Position numbers and translations under genes: made by a program. A stretch of DNA of 64,000 nt from Sorangium sp051521495 (GTDB lineage Bacteria > Myxococcota_A > Polyangia > Polyangiales > Polyangiaceae), in the NCBI RefSeq assembly GCF_051521495.1, contig NZ_CP150355.1:6758001-6822000 (forward strand), given 5' to 3'. Below are positions 7,245-15,635 of the stretch, one piece after another (positions within the stretch are counted from its first letter, which is position 1; each line of letters begins with the position of its first letter). The notes beneath the pieces are model-generated. The model was given only the letters and a program-made list of their open reading frames with translations. It searched no databases and had not been told where the DNA came from.

Positions 7245-8165
7245 ATGCACCTTCCCCGGCGCCCCTTCCTGGCGCTCTGCGCCGCGGCCCTCGCCCCGCG
7301 CGCCGCCCTCGCCGACCCCGCCGGCGCGGCGCCGCCCTCACCGCCTCTCGCCGCTTCCCCGCCCGCCTTCGATGTCCGCGACCTCCAGGTCCCCGGCGAT
7401 CGCGCCCTCGGCCGGCGGTTCACGCTGCTCGTCCCGAAGCACCTCGCCCCTGGCGAGCGCGTGCCGCTGCTCGTGCTCCTCCACGGCCTCGGCGAGACCG
7501 GCGACGAGCGCCTCGGCGCGTTCGCGTGGCTAGAGCGGTACGGCCTCGGGTCGGCCTACGAGCGGCTCCGCCGCCCGCCGCTCGGCCGCACCTCGCGAAG
7601 GAAGGACTGGACCGACGCGCGGCTCGCCGAGGTCAACGCCGCGCTGGGCGCGCGGCCGTTCCGCGGCCTCGCGATCGCGTGCCCTTTCACGCCCAACGTC
7701 CACAAGGCGCCGGATCCCTCGGCGGCGCTCGACGGCTACGCGCGCTGGCTCGCCGAGGTGGTCCTGCCCCGCGCCCGCGCCGAAGCGCCGGTGTTCGACG
7801 GCGCGGCCCGCACCTCGCTCGACGGCTGCTCCCTCGGCGGCTACGTCGGCGTCGAGGTGTTCCTCCGCAGGCCCGAGCTCTTCGGCGCCTTGGGCGGCGT
7901 GCAGTCCGCCATCAGCGCCCACCGCGCCCCTGGTTACGCCGACCGGCTCGCCAGGGCCGTCGCCGCGGCCGGCCCGCGCGATCTCCACCTGCTCACCAGC
8001 GAGGGCGACCCGTTCCGCGACGCGAACGCCGCGCTCGCATCGCAGCTCGCCAAGCGCTCCATCCCCCACACCCTCCGCGTCCTGCCGGGCCCGCACGATC
8101 AGCCCTGGCTCCGCGAGGCCGGCACGATCGAGATGCTCCTCTTCCACGACCGACGCCCGCGCTGA
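7245..8165 (+). CDS. Exported alpha/beta-hydrolase, putative esterase
   Basis: A 306-residue protein with an N-terminal export signal (LPRRPFLALCAAALAP; the RR pair could suit Tat) and an Ala/Pro-rich stretch before the folded part. The hydrolase fold shows the strand-loop LLVLLHGLGETGD (oxyanion-hole region) and the nucleophile elbow DGCSLGGYVG with serine as nucleophile. The C-terminal LPGPHDQPWLREAG supplies the likely histidine. It resembles esterase-D or polyhydroxybutyrate-depolymerase-like putative esterases; substrate unknown. No good ribosome-binding site precedes the ATG, so the start is less certain than the family. Confidence 0.8.
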   Translation: MHLPRRPFLALCAAALAPRAALADPAGAAPPSPPLAASPPAFDVRDLQVPGDRALGRRFTLLVPKHLAPGERVPLLVLLHGLGETGDERLGAFAWLERYGLGSAYERLRRPPLGRTSRRKDWTDARLAEVNAALGARPFRGLAIACPFTPNVHKAPDPSAALDGYARWLAEVVLPRARAEAPVFDGAARTSLDGCSLGGYVGVEVFLRRPELFGALGGVQSAISAHRAPGYADRLARAVAAAGPRDLHLLTSEGDPFRDANAALASQLAKRSIPHTLRVLPGPHDQPWLREAGTIEMLLFHDRRPR

Positions 8166-8304
8166 GCCGGCGCCGCGGGTGACCGCAAGGCGGTGCGGCG
8201 CTCGCGTCTGGCCGGTCTGCTCCGCGCCGCGCCGACCCTCAGGCAGCCTCTTCACCGTCGTCACCGGCGCCGCCTGCGCCTATAGCATGGCGCGGATCAT
8301 GGCC

Positions 8305-8790
8305 ATGAAGACGAACGCAGCGCGCATCCTCGACAGCCTCGGCATCCCGTACGAGCTGCGCACCTACGAGGTCGATCCCAGCGACCTGACCGCGGGCACG
8401 GTGGCCAGGAAGATCGGCCTGCCGCCGGAGCAGGTGTGGAAGACGCTGGTCGCGCGCGGCGATCGCAACGGCGTCTGCTTCGCGGTGGTGCCGGGCAACG
8501 CCCAGCTCGATCTCAAGGCGATGGCGAGGCTCACGGGCGACCGGAAGGTCGACACGGTGCCGCTGAAGGAGGTCCAGCCGCTCACCGGTTACGTTCGCGG
8601 CGGGGTCACGGCGCTCGGCGCGAAGAAGGCCTATCCCGTCTATGCCGATGAGACGATCGAGCTCTTCGACGTCGTCTCCATCTCGGCCGGGGTGCGCGGC
8701 ACGCAGATCCTCGTCGCTCCCGCCGACTACCTCCGCGCGACCAGGGCGCGGGTTGGCGCCATCGCGGCGCCTGGCGGCGACGCGGATTGA
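8305..8790 (+). CDS. ybaK: Cys-tRNA(Pro)/Cys-tRNA(Cys) deacylase, YbaK family
   Basis: Hydrolyses mischarged Cys-tRNA(Pro). The 161-residue protein is a single YbaK/aminoacyl-tRNA-editing domain of normal length: TNAARILDSLGIPYELRTYE at the N-terminus, QVWKTLVARGD with the conserved lysine, CFAVVPGNAQLDLKAMA, GYVRGGVTALGAKK, and a closing glycine-rich segment. I start at 8305 because family members begin MKTNAAR. In-frame ATGs at 8287 and 8299 are possible; none has a clear ribosome-binding site. The last 20 nt of the gene form the first copy of a 28-nt repeat, so the C-terminal PGGDAD is encoded by repeat DNA. Confidence 0.9.
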   Translation: MKTNAARILDSLGIPYELRTYEVDPSDLTAGTVARKIGLPPEQVWKTLVARGDRNGVCFAVVPGNAQLDLKAMARLTGDRKVDTVPLKEVQPLTGYVRGGVTALGAKKAYPVYADETIELFDVVSISAGVRGTQILVAPADYLRATRARVGAIAAPGGDAD

Positions 8791-8854
8791 ACGCGCGCCT
8801 GGCGGCGACGCGGATTGAACGCGCGCCTGGCGGCGACGCGGATTGAACGCGCGC
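8771..8854. repeat. 28-nt tandem repeat, three perfect copies, overlapping the ybaK stop
   Basis: Copies at 8771-8798, 8799-8826 and 8827-8854 are identical. The unit begins ctggcggcgacgcggattga and ends with alternating GC. Copy 1 contains the ybaK stop codon TGA, so the array duplicates the 3' end of the gene including its stop. Confidence 0.95.
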
Positions 8855-8921
8855 CGCGCCGGATTCACGGTATGCTGGCAGGGCTCGGCTCCAGTCCGAG
8901 CGCGGGGCGGCGACGAGGGAT

Positions 8922-9749
8922 ATGACCAGAGCGGCCTGCGACGTGCGCGACCCGAGCGAGCTGAGCACCGCCGAGCTGCGGCACCGGTGCCTGGACGGCA
9001 AGCCGTGGGAGCTCGGGCTCGGGGCGGTCCAGCTGGTCGCGTCGGCGGCGGCGGGAAGCGCCGTGCTCGCCGCGGCCGGCGCCTGCATTCCGGGGCTGGT
9101 CCAGTGCATCAGCGTGGGCCCGGCGCTCGCAGCGGGGCTCGCGGTCTGGGAGTCGATCGGGGCAGCCAGGAGATGGCTTCCGGGCGCGGCGTACCGCGAG
9201 GAGCTCGCGTTCCGCGCGTGGCACGCGGGGCTCTCGCCGTGGGCCGGACCGACGGCGCAGCGTCGCTGGGCCAGACGCGCGCTGGCGCGCCGGCCGGCGG
9301 CTCCCGACTGGCTGCTCGTCCTCGAAGGCATCGCGCCGACCGGCGGAGGGCGCCGCTGGACCAAGGTCGAGCTCTCGCTGTCGCCCTCCTCGGACGGCCC
9401 ATTCCGCTGGCAAGCCAGCGGGCACGCGCTGCTGCATCCGGGGGGCGACGGCGCAGGAACGCCGCGCGAGAGGCGCCTCGCGCCCGAGGAGCTCGAGGAT
9501 CTGGAGCGGGCGCTCGCGGAGCTCCCGGAGGGGCTCTCGCTGGACACCCCGGCTTCACCCCGAGATCCCGCGGTGTTCAGCGGCCGCTGCGAGCTGCTCG
9601 TCGCCAGGAGGGCGCCGTTCGCCGCAGCCCGGCTGACGTCCGGGTTTCCATCGCTGGAGGGGGGTGCTCAGGCGCCCTCGCTGTCGCTCCTGCACCGCCT
9701 CGTCCAGATGACCTGGAGCGGGGGTGAGACCAGCCAGGCGGCGGGCTGA
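8922..9749 (+). CDS. Uncharacterised protein with a hydrophobic N-terminal region
   Basis: A 275-residue protein I do not recognise. Residues about 28-72 form an Ala/Gly-rich hydrophobic stretch (LGAVQLVASAAAGSAVLAAA and AGACIPGLVQCISVGPALAA) that could be one or two membrane helices. The rest is soluble-looking, with several Trp residues and an Arg-rich segment around residue 115-130. AGGG sits just before the ATG. It is convergent with the downstream DUF2243 gene. GC-rich codon use with strong third-position bias supports a real gene. Confidence 0.7.
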   Translation: MTRAACDVRDPSELSTAELRHRCLDGKPWELGLGAVQLVASAAAGSAVLAAAGACIPGLVQCISVGPALAAGLAVWESIGAARRWLPGAAYREELAFRAWHAGLSPWAGPTAQRRWARRALARRPAAPDWLLVLEGIAPTGGGRRWTKVELSLSPSSDGPFRWQASGHALLHPGGDGAGTPRERRLAPEELEDLERALAELPEGLSLDTPASPRDPAVFSGRCELLVARRAPFAAARLTSGFPSLEGGAQAPSLSLLHRLVQMTWSGGETSQAAG

Positions 9750-9808
9750 ACCGCGCCGCCGCCCACCCCGGCGCGGGACGCGACCGGGTCGCAGAGGGCC
9801 GGGGAGCG

Positions 9809-10327
9809 TCAGGTACGAACCGGCACGGCCTCTGGCAGGCGCGCCTCGCGCATCAGGCGCCGTCCGCCGAGCACCAGGAGCGCCCCGGACGCGAGGAAGG
9901 CCAGATCCCAGCCGAGCTGACCCGGACCTGGGTGGACGTGGTGGATCTGCAGGAGGTGGTGGTCGATCACCCCCTCGACCAGGTTGAACACCCCCCAACC
10001 CACGGCGGCTGCGCCCGGGAGGAACCGTCCGGGCAGATGGGCTCCCCCCATGCGCAGGGCGCTCCAGAGCCTGGTGACGCCTGCCACGGTGAGGCCCAAT
10101 GCGACAACGCCGAACAGACCGTCAGCGAAGATGTTCCGCCTCACGTCATCGATGGTCGCGCCCGGATGGCAGCTGAAGCAGATGAGGTGATGCCACTGCA
10201 AGAGCTGATGGAACAGGATGCCGTCAATCAGGCCACCGGCGCCCATACCGAAGATCACGCCCGCCGTCTTCACGGCGCGTGATGTTCTCGTGGCAGTGGT
10301 GATCTCGAACGGGCGGACTGTGCTCAT
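9809..10327 (-). CDS. DUF2243 family membrane protein
   Basis: A 172-residue integral membrane protein with about four hydrophobic helices. The family is marked by His-rich helix ends: GLIDGILFHQLLQWHHLI near the N-terminus and GVIDHHLLQIHHVHPG in the middle. These suggest metal or heme binding, but no function is established. The ATG at 10327 has a perfect AGGAGG six bases upstream, which overrides the longer open frame. It is divergent from the repeat-containing membrane protein at 10555. Confidence 0.9.
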   Translation of the reverse strand: MSTVRPFEITTATRTSRAVKTAGVIFGMGAGGLIDGILFHQLLQWHHLICFSCHPGATIDDVRRNIFADGLFGVVALGLTVAGVTRLWSALRMGGAHLPGRFLPGAAAVGWGVFNLVEGVIDHHLLQIHHVHPGPGQLGWDLAFLASGALLVLGGRRLMREARLPEAVPVRT

Positions 10328-10554
10328 GAAATCCTCCTGGGCGCGCCCATGCGAGCGGCAAACCACAGCCGTCGAGCGGCGGAGGACGGATCGATCGGGC
10401 CGGCGGAGCGATCGGTTCGCCGCCATCTGACCACGGCGCGTTCTGCCGCAATCCGGCGACGTCTGGCCCCCGCGGACTGCCCAGCTCGCAGCTGGCACGG
10501 AGTTGGCACACGCCAGGATCCTGCGTATCCGCAGAAATCGCTGAAAGGTGCCAG

Positions 10555-11424
10555 ATGGACAATCGAATGAACCCGGAACGCGCCGAAGGAACGGCGGAGC
10601 CGGAGCACCAGGGTCCCAGACCGGTCCCCTACACCTACCATGACGGCCGCGAGGATTACCTCCATGTCGGCCGCCAAGAGAGCGCGGGGTCGGACCAGCC
10701 CGAAGCGCTCATCCCGCCTTCCGAGGGATCGCGTTCACCTGTCCAGGCGACGGTCCTGCCGCCCGAGGCGACGGCCCTGCCGCCCGAGGCCACGGCCCTG
10801 CCGCCCGAGGCCACGGCCCTGCCGCCCGAGGCGACGGTCCTGCCGCCCGAGGCGACGGTCCTGCCGCCCGAGGCGACGGCCCTGCCGCCCGAGGCCACGG
10901 CCCTGCCGCCCGAGGCCACGGCCCTGCCGCCCGAGGCGATGCCCTGGGCGACGCCTCGCGCAGCGGCGCAGCGCCCTCCGCAGGCGAGTCGGAGGCGCGA
11001 GATCGTCACGCGCGGGCTTCGGACCGGCGCCGTGCTGACGGCGGCGACGATGTGCACGATGATGGCAGCGTCCGCCATCAAGCGCGGCTCGCCCTGGGCC
11101 GCCATGAACTCGATGGCCGTGGCGGTCGGCCTCGGGGGTCGCCGCGCGAAGCACCGGTTCGACCCGATCGCCACGCCCGCCGGGATCGCGGCGCTCGCCG
11201 GAGGCCTGCTCGCGTGGGGCATCGCCTACGAAAAAGCGCTCGACGCGGCGGGGCGGCGCAGCGGCCCGCTCACGGGCGCGCTGTCGGCGCTCGGCGGCTT
11301 CGTGCTCGACGACCTGGTCTTGCCCGACCGGCTCATGAAGAGCCTCCGCGACACGATGGGCGTGGCCGGCACCCTCGGCAAATACGTCGCCCTCGGCGTC
11401 GCGAGCGCCGCGGCCCCGCGGTGA
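10555..11424 (+). CDS. Membrane-associated protein with heptapeptide PPEATAL repeats
   Basis: A 289-residue protein of unknown function in three parts. Residues 1-60 are hydrophilic with a DGREDY segment. Residues 65-127 are nine tandem heptads of ATALPPE or ATVLPPE, a proline-rich rod or linker. Residues about 140-289 contain two or three Ala/Gly-rich hydrophobic segments (GAVLTAATMCTMMAASAI; TPAGIAALAGGLLAWGIA) with basic flanks, so probably membrane-embedded. AAGGTG precedes the ATG. The heptads are near-identical at DNA level, so copy number may vary between strains. Confidence 0.8.
   Translation: MDNRMNPERAEGTAEPEHQGPRPVPYTYHDGREDYLHVGRQESAGSDQPEALIPPSEGSRSPVQATVLPPEATALPPEATALPPEATALPPEATVLPPEATVLPPEATALPPEATALPPEATALPPEAMPWATPRAAAQRPPQASRRREIVTRGLRTGAVLTAATMCTMMAASAIKRGSPWAAMNSMAVAVGLGGRRAKHRFDPIATPAGIAALAGGLLAWGIAYEKALDAAGRRSGPLTGALSALGGFVLDDLVLPDRLMKSLRDTMGVAGTLGKYVALGVASAAAPR
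10747..10935 (+). repeat. 21-nt coding repeat, nine copies
   Basis: Nine head-to-tail 21-nt units, type gcgacggccctgccgcccga plus one base, varying at two synonymous or Ala/Val positions. Each encodes AT(A/V)LPPE. The second base of the variable codon (gcc or gtc) creates two subtypes arranged V-A-A-A-V-V-A-A-A, which suggests block duplication rather than random drift. Confidence 0.95.
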
Positions 11425-11486
11425 TAGGCCGGCCGACGATGCGAGACACCGCCGCCCGCCCGATCGCCGAGGCAGCGCGCGCTCCG

Positions 11487-11840
11487 CTATCTCTGCCCGG
11501 CGGCCTTGCGCTCCTTCGGGCTCGGCTCCTCGTGCTGGGGCAACGCGCCCACCGGCCGCGCCTCGTCGGTCGCGCCGCTCTCCGGCGGAGGCTCCTCCTC
11601 GGGCTGGGCCGCCGCGCCCGCGGTCGCGGCGCCGGGCTCCCGCGGCTCGATCGAGCCCGCTGGACCGCCGCGGCCCGACTCCTCGTACGACCCGCCGCCG
11701 AGCGAGCCCGGCGCGCGGAGCTCGGCGTCCTTGGGGTGCGGCCCGTCGAGCCGGAAGATCCCCTTCGATTGATCGACCTCGTCGATGCGCCCGTTTCCCT
11801 GCTCCCGCGGCTCGGACCGCTGCTTGTCCTCTTGCCCCAT
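11487..11840 (-). CDS. Small disordered hydrophilic protein
   Basis: A 117-residue protein with no hydrophobic segment, rich in Glu, Pro, Gly and Arg. The N-terminal 35 residues (MGQEDKQRSEPREQGNGRID, then QSKGIFRLDGPHPKDAE) look most conserved-like; the rest is probably disordered. GGGAGG lies four bases before this ATG, which favours it over an upstream in-frame ATG. No family recognised. It is convergent with the preceding membrane protein and could share a transcript with the MFS gene upstream on the same strand's opposite side, but the 211-nt gap argues against that. Confidence 0.65.
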   Translation of the reverse strand: MGQEDKQRSEPREQGNGRIDEVDQSKGIFRLDGPHPKDAELRAPGSLGGGSYEESGRGGPAGSIEPREPGAATAGAAAQPEEEPPPESGATDEARPVGALPQHEEPSPKERKAAGQR

Positions 11841-12051
11841 GATGCCTCCCTCGCCCGGCGCGCGCAGTGCGTCCCCTGCACACACGGCGCCTCGAGCGGT
11901 GCGTGCATGCGAGGTGCCGGAGCGCGCCGACCCCGGCCGCTCCGCCAGGCGACGGCGGGTCCGTGGAACCCTCCGTGGAACCGAGCAGCGGCGGCGGTCG
12001 GTGGGCTCGCGCGCGCCCGCGGGGCGAACGGCGGCGCCGACCGCCGCCCCC

Positions 12052-13434
12052 TCACGCCGGCCCCGCCGCGCGCTGCTCCTCCGAGGCCGCCTCCACAGCG
12101 ACCGGCTGGGTGAGCTGCTCCGAGGGCGTCCCGGCGGCCATCTGCTGGGCGATGATCAGCTCCCGCGCCTGCTGCCGCAGCCCGGGCAGCCGCACCGCGA
12201 ACACCGCCGCCGCCACGACGCAGCAGACGCCGCCCGCGCCGACCGTCGCGGGCGCGCCGATCTTGCCCGCGAGCCAGCCGGCGAGCAGCGAGCCGAGCGG
12301 GGCCATCCCCATGAACATCATCGCGTAGACCGCCATGACGCGCCCGCGGAGCGCGTCCGGCACCATCGCCTGAACGAGCGTGTTCGACCCCGCCATCTGC
12401 ACCATCATCGAGAAGCCGGCGGGCACGAGCAGCAGCGCGGAGAGCCAGAACGACCGCGACAGCGCGAACAGCGCGAGCGCCACCCCGAACGCCGCGCAGG
12501 CCGCGGCGACCCAGCGGGTGAGGCCCTTGAGCCGCCTCCGGCCCGCGAGGACGAGCGCGCCGAGCAGCGCCCCGACGCCCGACGCGCCCATCAGGATGCC
12601 GAGCCCCTGCGCCCCCCCGCGCAGGATCCGAGCCGCGAAGATCGGCATCAGCACCGCGTACGGCATCGCGGTGACGCTCACGACGCCGAGCAAGAGAAGG
12701 AGCGCGCGCACCGCCCTGGTGCGCGCGACGAACCGGAAGCCCTCGACCGTGTGGGCGAACGCGGAGCCGCGCCCGCCGGCGGCCGGGCGGGGCGCGACGC
12801 GCATCGCCAGGAGGCTCCCGAGGACGGCAAGGAAGCTCACCCCGTTCGCGAGGAAGCACCACCCCTCGCCGATCGCGCCGACCAGGATGCCCGCGACCGC
12901 CGGGCCGATGATCCGCGCGCCGTTGAACATCGAGGAGTTCAGGGCGATGGCGTTGGCGAGGTCCTCCCTGCCGACCATCTCGACCACGAACGCCTGCCGC
13001 GTCGGGATGTCGAACGCGTTCACGACGCCGAGGAGCACGCTGAACGCGAGGATGTGCAGGACCTGGATGCGGCCGCTCAGGGTGAGCGCGGCGAGCCCGA
13101 AGGCGAGCGCCATCGCAGAGGACTGCGTGGCGAGCAGGATGCGGTGGCGGCTCCGCCGATCGGCCACGGCGCCGCCGATCGGGGCGAGCAGGAAGACCGG
13201 GATCTGCGTGGCGAACCCGACGGTGCCGAGCAGCAGCGACGAGCCCGTCAGCCGGTAGACGAGCCACGACTGGGCGACCGACTGCATCCAGGTGCCGACC
13301 AGCGAGACGAGCTGGCCTCCGAAGAAGAGCTGGTAGTTCCGGTGGCGGAGCGCGCGCAAGAGCGATCGGCCGGCAGCCGGCGAGCGCGCACCACGGCCCG
13401 CCGCGCGGTGCGGCTCCGCTTCAGGCTGACCCAT
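12052..13434 (-). CDS. MFS transporter, EntS/MFS_3-like exporter
   Basis: A 460-residue major facilitator protein with about 12 hydrophobic helices. The N-terminal half begins LFFGGQLVSLVGTWMQSVAQ and contains the MFS loop motif GGAVADRRSRHRILL between helices 2 and 3. The region FDIPTRQAFVVEMVGREDLA is typical of the MFS_3 group that includes the enterobactin exporter EntS. Substrate unknown; efflux of a small molecule is likely. The frame extends far upstream, but family N-termini support MGQPEAEPH at 13434. It lies 134 nt downstream of the SDR gene on the same strand, so co-transcription is possible. Confidence 0.9.
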   Translation of the reverse strand: MGQPEAEPHRAAGRGARSPAAGRSLLRALRHRNYQLFFGGQLVSLVGTWMQSVAQSWLVYRLTGSSLLLGTVGFATQIPVFLLAPIGGAVADRRSRHRILLATQSSAMALAFGLAALTLSGRIQVLHILAFSVLLGVVNAFDIPTRQAFVVEMVGREDLANAIALNSSMFNGARIIGPAVAGILVGAIGEGWCFLANGVSFLAVLGSLLAMRVAPRPAAGGRGSAFAHTVEGFRFVARTRAVRALLLLLGVVSVTAMPYAVLMPIFAARILRGGAQGLGILMGASGVGALLGALVLAGRRRLKGLTRWVAAACAAFGVALALFALSRSFWLSALLLVPAGFSMMVQMAGSNTLVQAMVPDALRGRVMAVYAMMFMGMAPLGSLLAGWLAGKIGAPATVGAGGVCCVVAAAVFAVRLPGLRQQARELIIAQQMAAGTPSEQLTQPVAVEAASEEQRAAGPA

Positions 13435-13568
13435 GGCTGAAGTATGGGGACCACCGGACGCCCGGGGACCTGGGGTTCGAAGGATCCGAGCGCTGCGGGG
13501 CCAGGCGCGTGGCCCGCGGCCGGGACCCGCCGTCGGGCGCTCGGCCAGGCTCCACCCTGGGGCGCGGC

Positions 13569-14357
13569 TCAGCCCCCGCCCGCGTAGTTGGCGGGCCACG
13601 CCGCCGAGAGGAGTCCCCCGTCGACGGCGATGTCCTGGCCAGTGATGAACGAGGCCTTGTCGCTGAAGAGGAAGGCGACGAGCGCGGCGACCTCGTCGGG
13701 CCCGCCGACGCGGTTCATGGCGTGGAGCGAGGCGGCGAAGGCGCGGCCCTCGGGCGTGTCGAGGCGAAAGCCCGCCGTCGACATCTCCGACTCGACGACC
13801 CCGGGGCTCACCGCGTTGACGCGGATCCCCTTCTGCCCGTACTCGACCGCGGCGGTGCGCGTGAGCGCGACGAGACCGGCCTTGGAGGCACCGTAGACCG
13901 AGAGCCCGGGGAAGAACCGCGACGCGGCCACCGACGCGCAATTGACGATGGAGCCCCCGCCACCCGCGAGCATGGCCTTGATCTGGTACTTCATGCACCA
14001 GAAGACGCCGCGGAGGTTCGTGTCCATGACCAGGTCGTAGTCGGCGTTGGACATCTCGGCGAGCGGCGCCAGGGCGCCGAACCCGGCGTTGTTGAAGCTG
14101 CCGTCGAGGCGCCCGTACGTGGACACCGCGGCCTTCACGAGCGCCTCGACGTCGCGCTCGACCCGCATGTCGGCGGTGACCCAGGTGATCTCCCCGCCGC
14201 GATCCTTGACGGCCGCGACGAGCTCGCGCCCCTGCGCCTCGCGCCGCGCGCTCGCGACGACCCTGGCGCCCTCGGCGGCCAGCGCGACGGCCGTCGCCCT
14301 GCCGATGCCCGAGCTCGCGCCCGTGACAATGACGACCTTGTCTTTCAGAGCTCCCAT
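13569..14357 (-). CDS. Short-chain dehydrogenase/reductase, classical SDR
   Basis: A 262-residue NAD(P)-dependent oxidoreductase. All classical SDR marks are present: cofactor loop TGASSGIG near residue 14, NNAG near 91, the active-site YGASK with upstream serine (NCASVAAS), then PGVVESEM and the C-terminal ITGQDIAVDGG. An arginine after the second strand (ASARRE) favours NADPH. Substrate cannot be told. GTGAGGC precedes the ATG. It is upstream of the MFS transporter on the same strand. Confidence 0.93.
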   Translation of the reverse strand: MGALKDKVVIVTGASSGIGRATAVALAAEGARVVASARREAQGRELVAAVKDRGGEITWVTADMRVERDVEALVKAAVSTYGRLDGSFNNAGFGALAPLAEMSNADYDLVMDTNLRGVFWCMKYQIKAMLAGGGGSIVNCASVAASRFFPGLSVYGASKAGLVALTRTAAVEYGQKGIRVNAVSPGVVESEMSTAGFRLDTPEGRAFAASLHAMNRVGGPDEVAALVAFLFSDKASFITGQDIAVDGGLLSAAWPANYAGGG

Positions 14358-14639
14358 GCCTCACATCCCTCGCGAAGGTGGTCGACGCCTCGTGACCGGC
14401 GCCGGCGCTTGTGAAATGCCGAGTACGGAACAACCGTCTTCGTCCGTCTGCAGCGCGAGCTGAGCGTGCAAAACGGGCCCGTGACGATGCCAAGCGCGGG
14501 AGCGAAAGGGAAGCGCTTCCGGTGTCCTCCGCGCCTCGACGCGATGCGCAGCGCGGCTCCCCGTGGGCTCGCCCCTGCCCGGGTGGAGTCCGCGCGGAGC
14601 GCACGCGGCCGGGGCAGACTTGGGCTATAGCCGGCGTCC

Positions 14640-15584
14640 ATGAACCGACCCTACCTTGTCGCCGGCGCGCTCTTTCTGGCCGGCCAGCTGTTCGCGCTCG
14701 GCTGCAGCGCCCCCAAGCCGGAGCCCGAGATCGCGTCGTCGGCCTCGCAGAGCGGCTACGCGGCGCGCTACCCGGCCGAGCTGCAGGCGACGGCCACGTC
14801 GTTCGGCGAGCGCGAGGACCTCGCGAAGCGCGCTACAGGGCAGTTCGCGGGCTATCCGGACCAGCTCAAGAAGCCGGACTGGAAGGAGGTCCTCGACGTC
14901 ATCGAGCAGGCGGACGCCGCCGGCCGGAGCTACGACTACGTGGAGCGCGTGCGCGCCGTCGACGGCGCGGTGGCGTTCTTCAACGACAACAAGGAGGACC
15001 TCACCCGCAAGGTGAGCGGAGCCGCGCAGTACGTCGTCAAGCAGAAGGGGTGCGACGTCGACGTCACGGGCCCCACGGCGCATGCGCTCGAGGAGGGCGT
15101 CGAGCGCCAGCTCGAGAAGTACGTCCGCGAGCGCAGCGAGGCGCACCGCCGCATCGAGCGCTACCGCGCCTCGCTCGGCAAGGAGAACGCCGCGGCGCTC
15201 GAGAAGCAGGCCGACGCGGTGAGCTTCGTGAGCTACGTCGTCCACGTCGACATGGTCGAGCACAAGCTCCGGCTCCGCCGGATGCTCGAGGAGATCGAGG
15301 CCATCAAGAAGTCGATCGACGAGGCGGTCGCAGCGGAGCGCGCGTTCCAGTCCTCGGGCAAGCGCACCGACGAGGAGAAGAAGGCGTCGGAGGCGCGCAT
15401 CGAGGAGCTCGGGCGCAGCAAGGCGATGCTCGAGGCGTCCGCGACGCAGGCGAAGCAGATCGACGAGACGATGGAGGAGCGCATCGCCGCGGCCCAGAAG
15501 AGCTACCGCGAGGCGATGGATCGCCTGATCGCCACCCTCCGCAAGAACGCCGGCTTGCCCGAGGCACCGCCGCGCGAGGGCTGA
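14640..15584 (+). CDS. Predicted coiled-coil lipoprotein
   Basis: A 314-residue protein with a lipoprotein signal peptide ending in the lipobox ALGC (cysteine at residue 22). Most of the mature protein is helical and charged, with heptad-like patterns around residues 160-300 (LRRMLEEIEAIKKSIDEAVA; RIEELGRSKAMLEASATQAK), so a long coiled coil is likely. One region (QYVVKQKGCDVDV) contains a second cysteine. Probably an outer-membrane or periplasmic structural protein; no enzyme motif seen and no family recognised. Confidence 0.85.
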   Translation: MNRPYLVAGALFLAGQLFALGCSAPKPEPEIASSASQSGYAARYPAELQATATSFGEREDLAKRATGQFAGYPDQLKKPDWKEVLDVIEQADAAGRSYDYVERVRAVDGAVAFFNDNKEDLTRKVSGAAQYVVKQKGCDVDVTGPTAHALEEGVERQLEKYVRERSEAHRRIERYRASLGKENAAALEKQADAVSFVSYVVHVDMVEHKLRLRRMLEEIEAIKKSIDEAVAAERAFQSSGKRTDEEKKASEARIEELGRSKAMLEASATQAKQIDETMEERIAAAQKSYREAMDRLIATLRKNAGLPEAPPREG

Positions 15585-15635
15585 TCGCGCGCGGCTCCCT
15601 CCCGGGATACGACGCCGGCGCCGCGGGCCGATCCG

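Noticed and set aside
13468..13510. tRNA T-arm-like GGTTCGAAGGATCC
   Set aside because: No matching acceptor, D or anticodon arms can be drawn around it.
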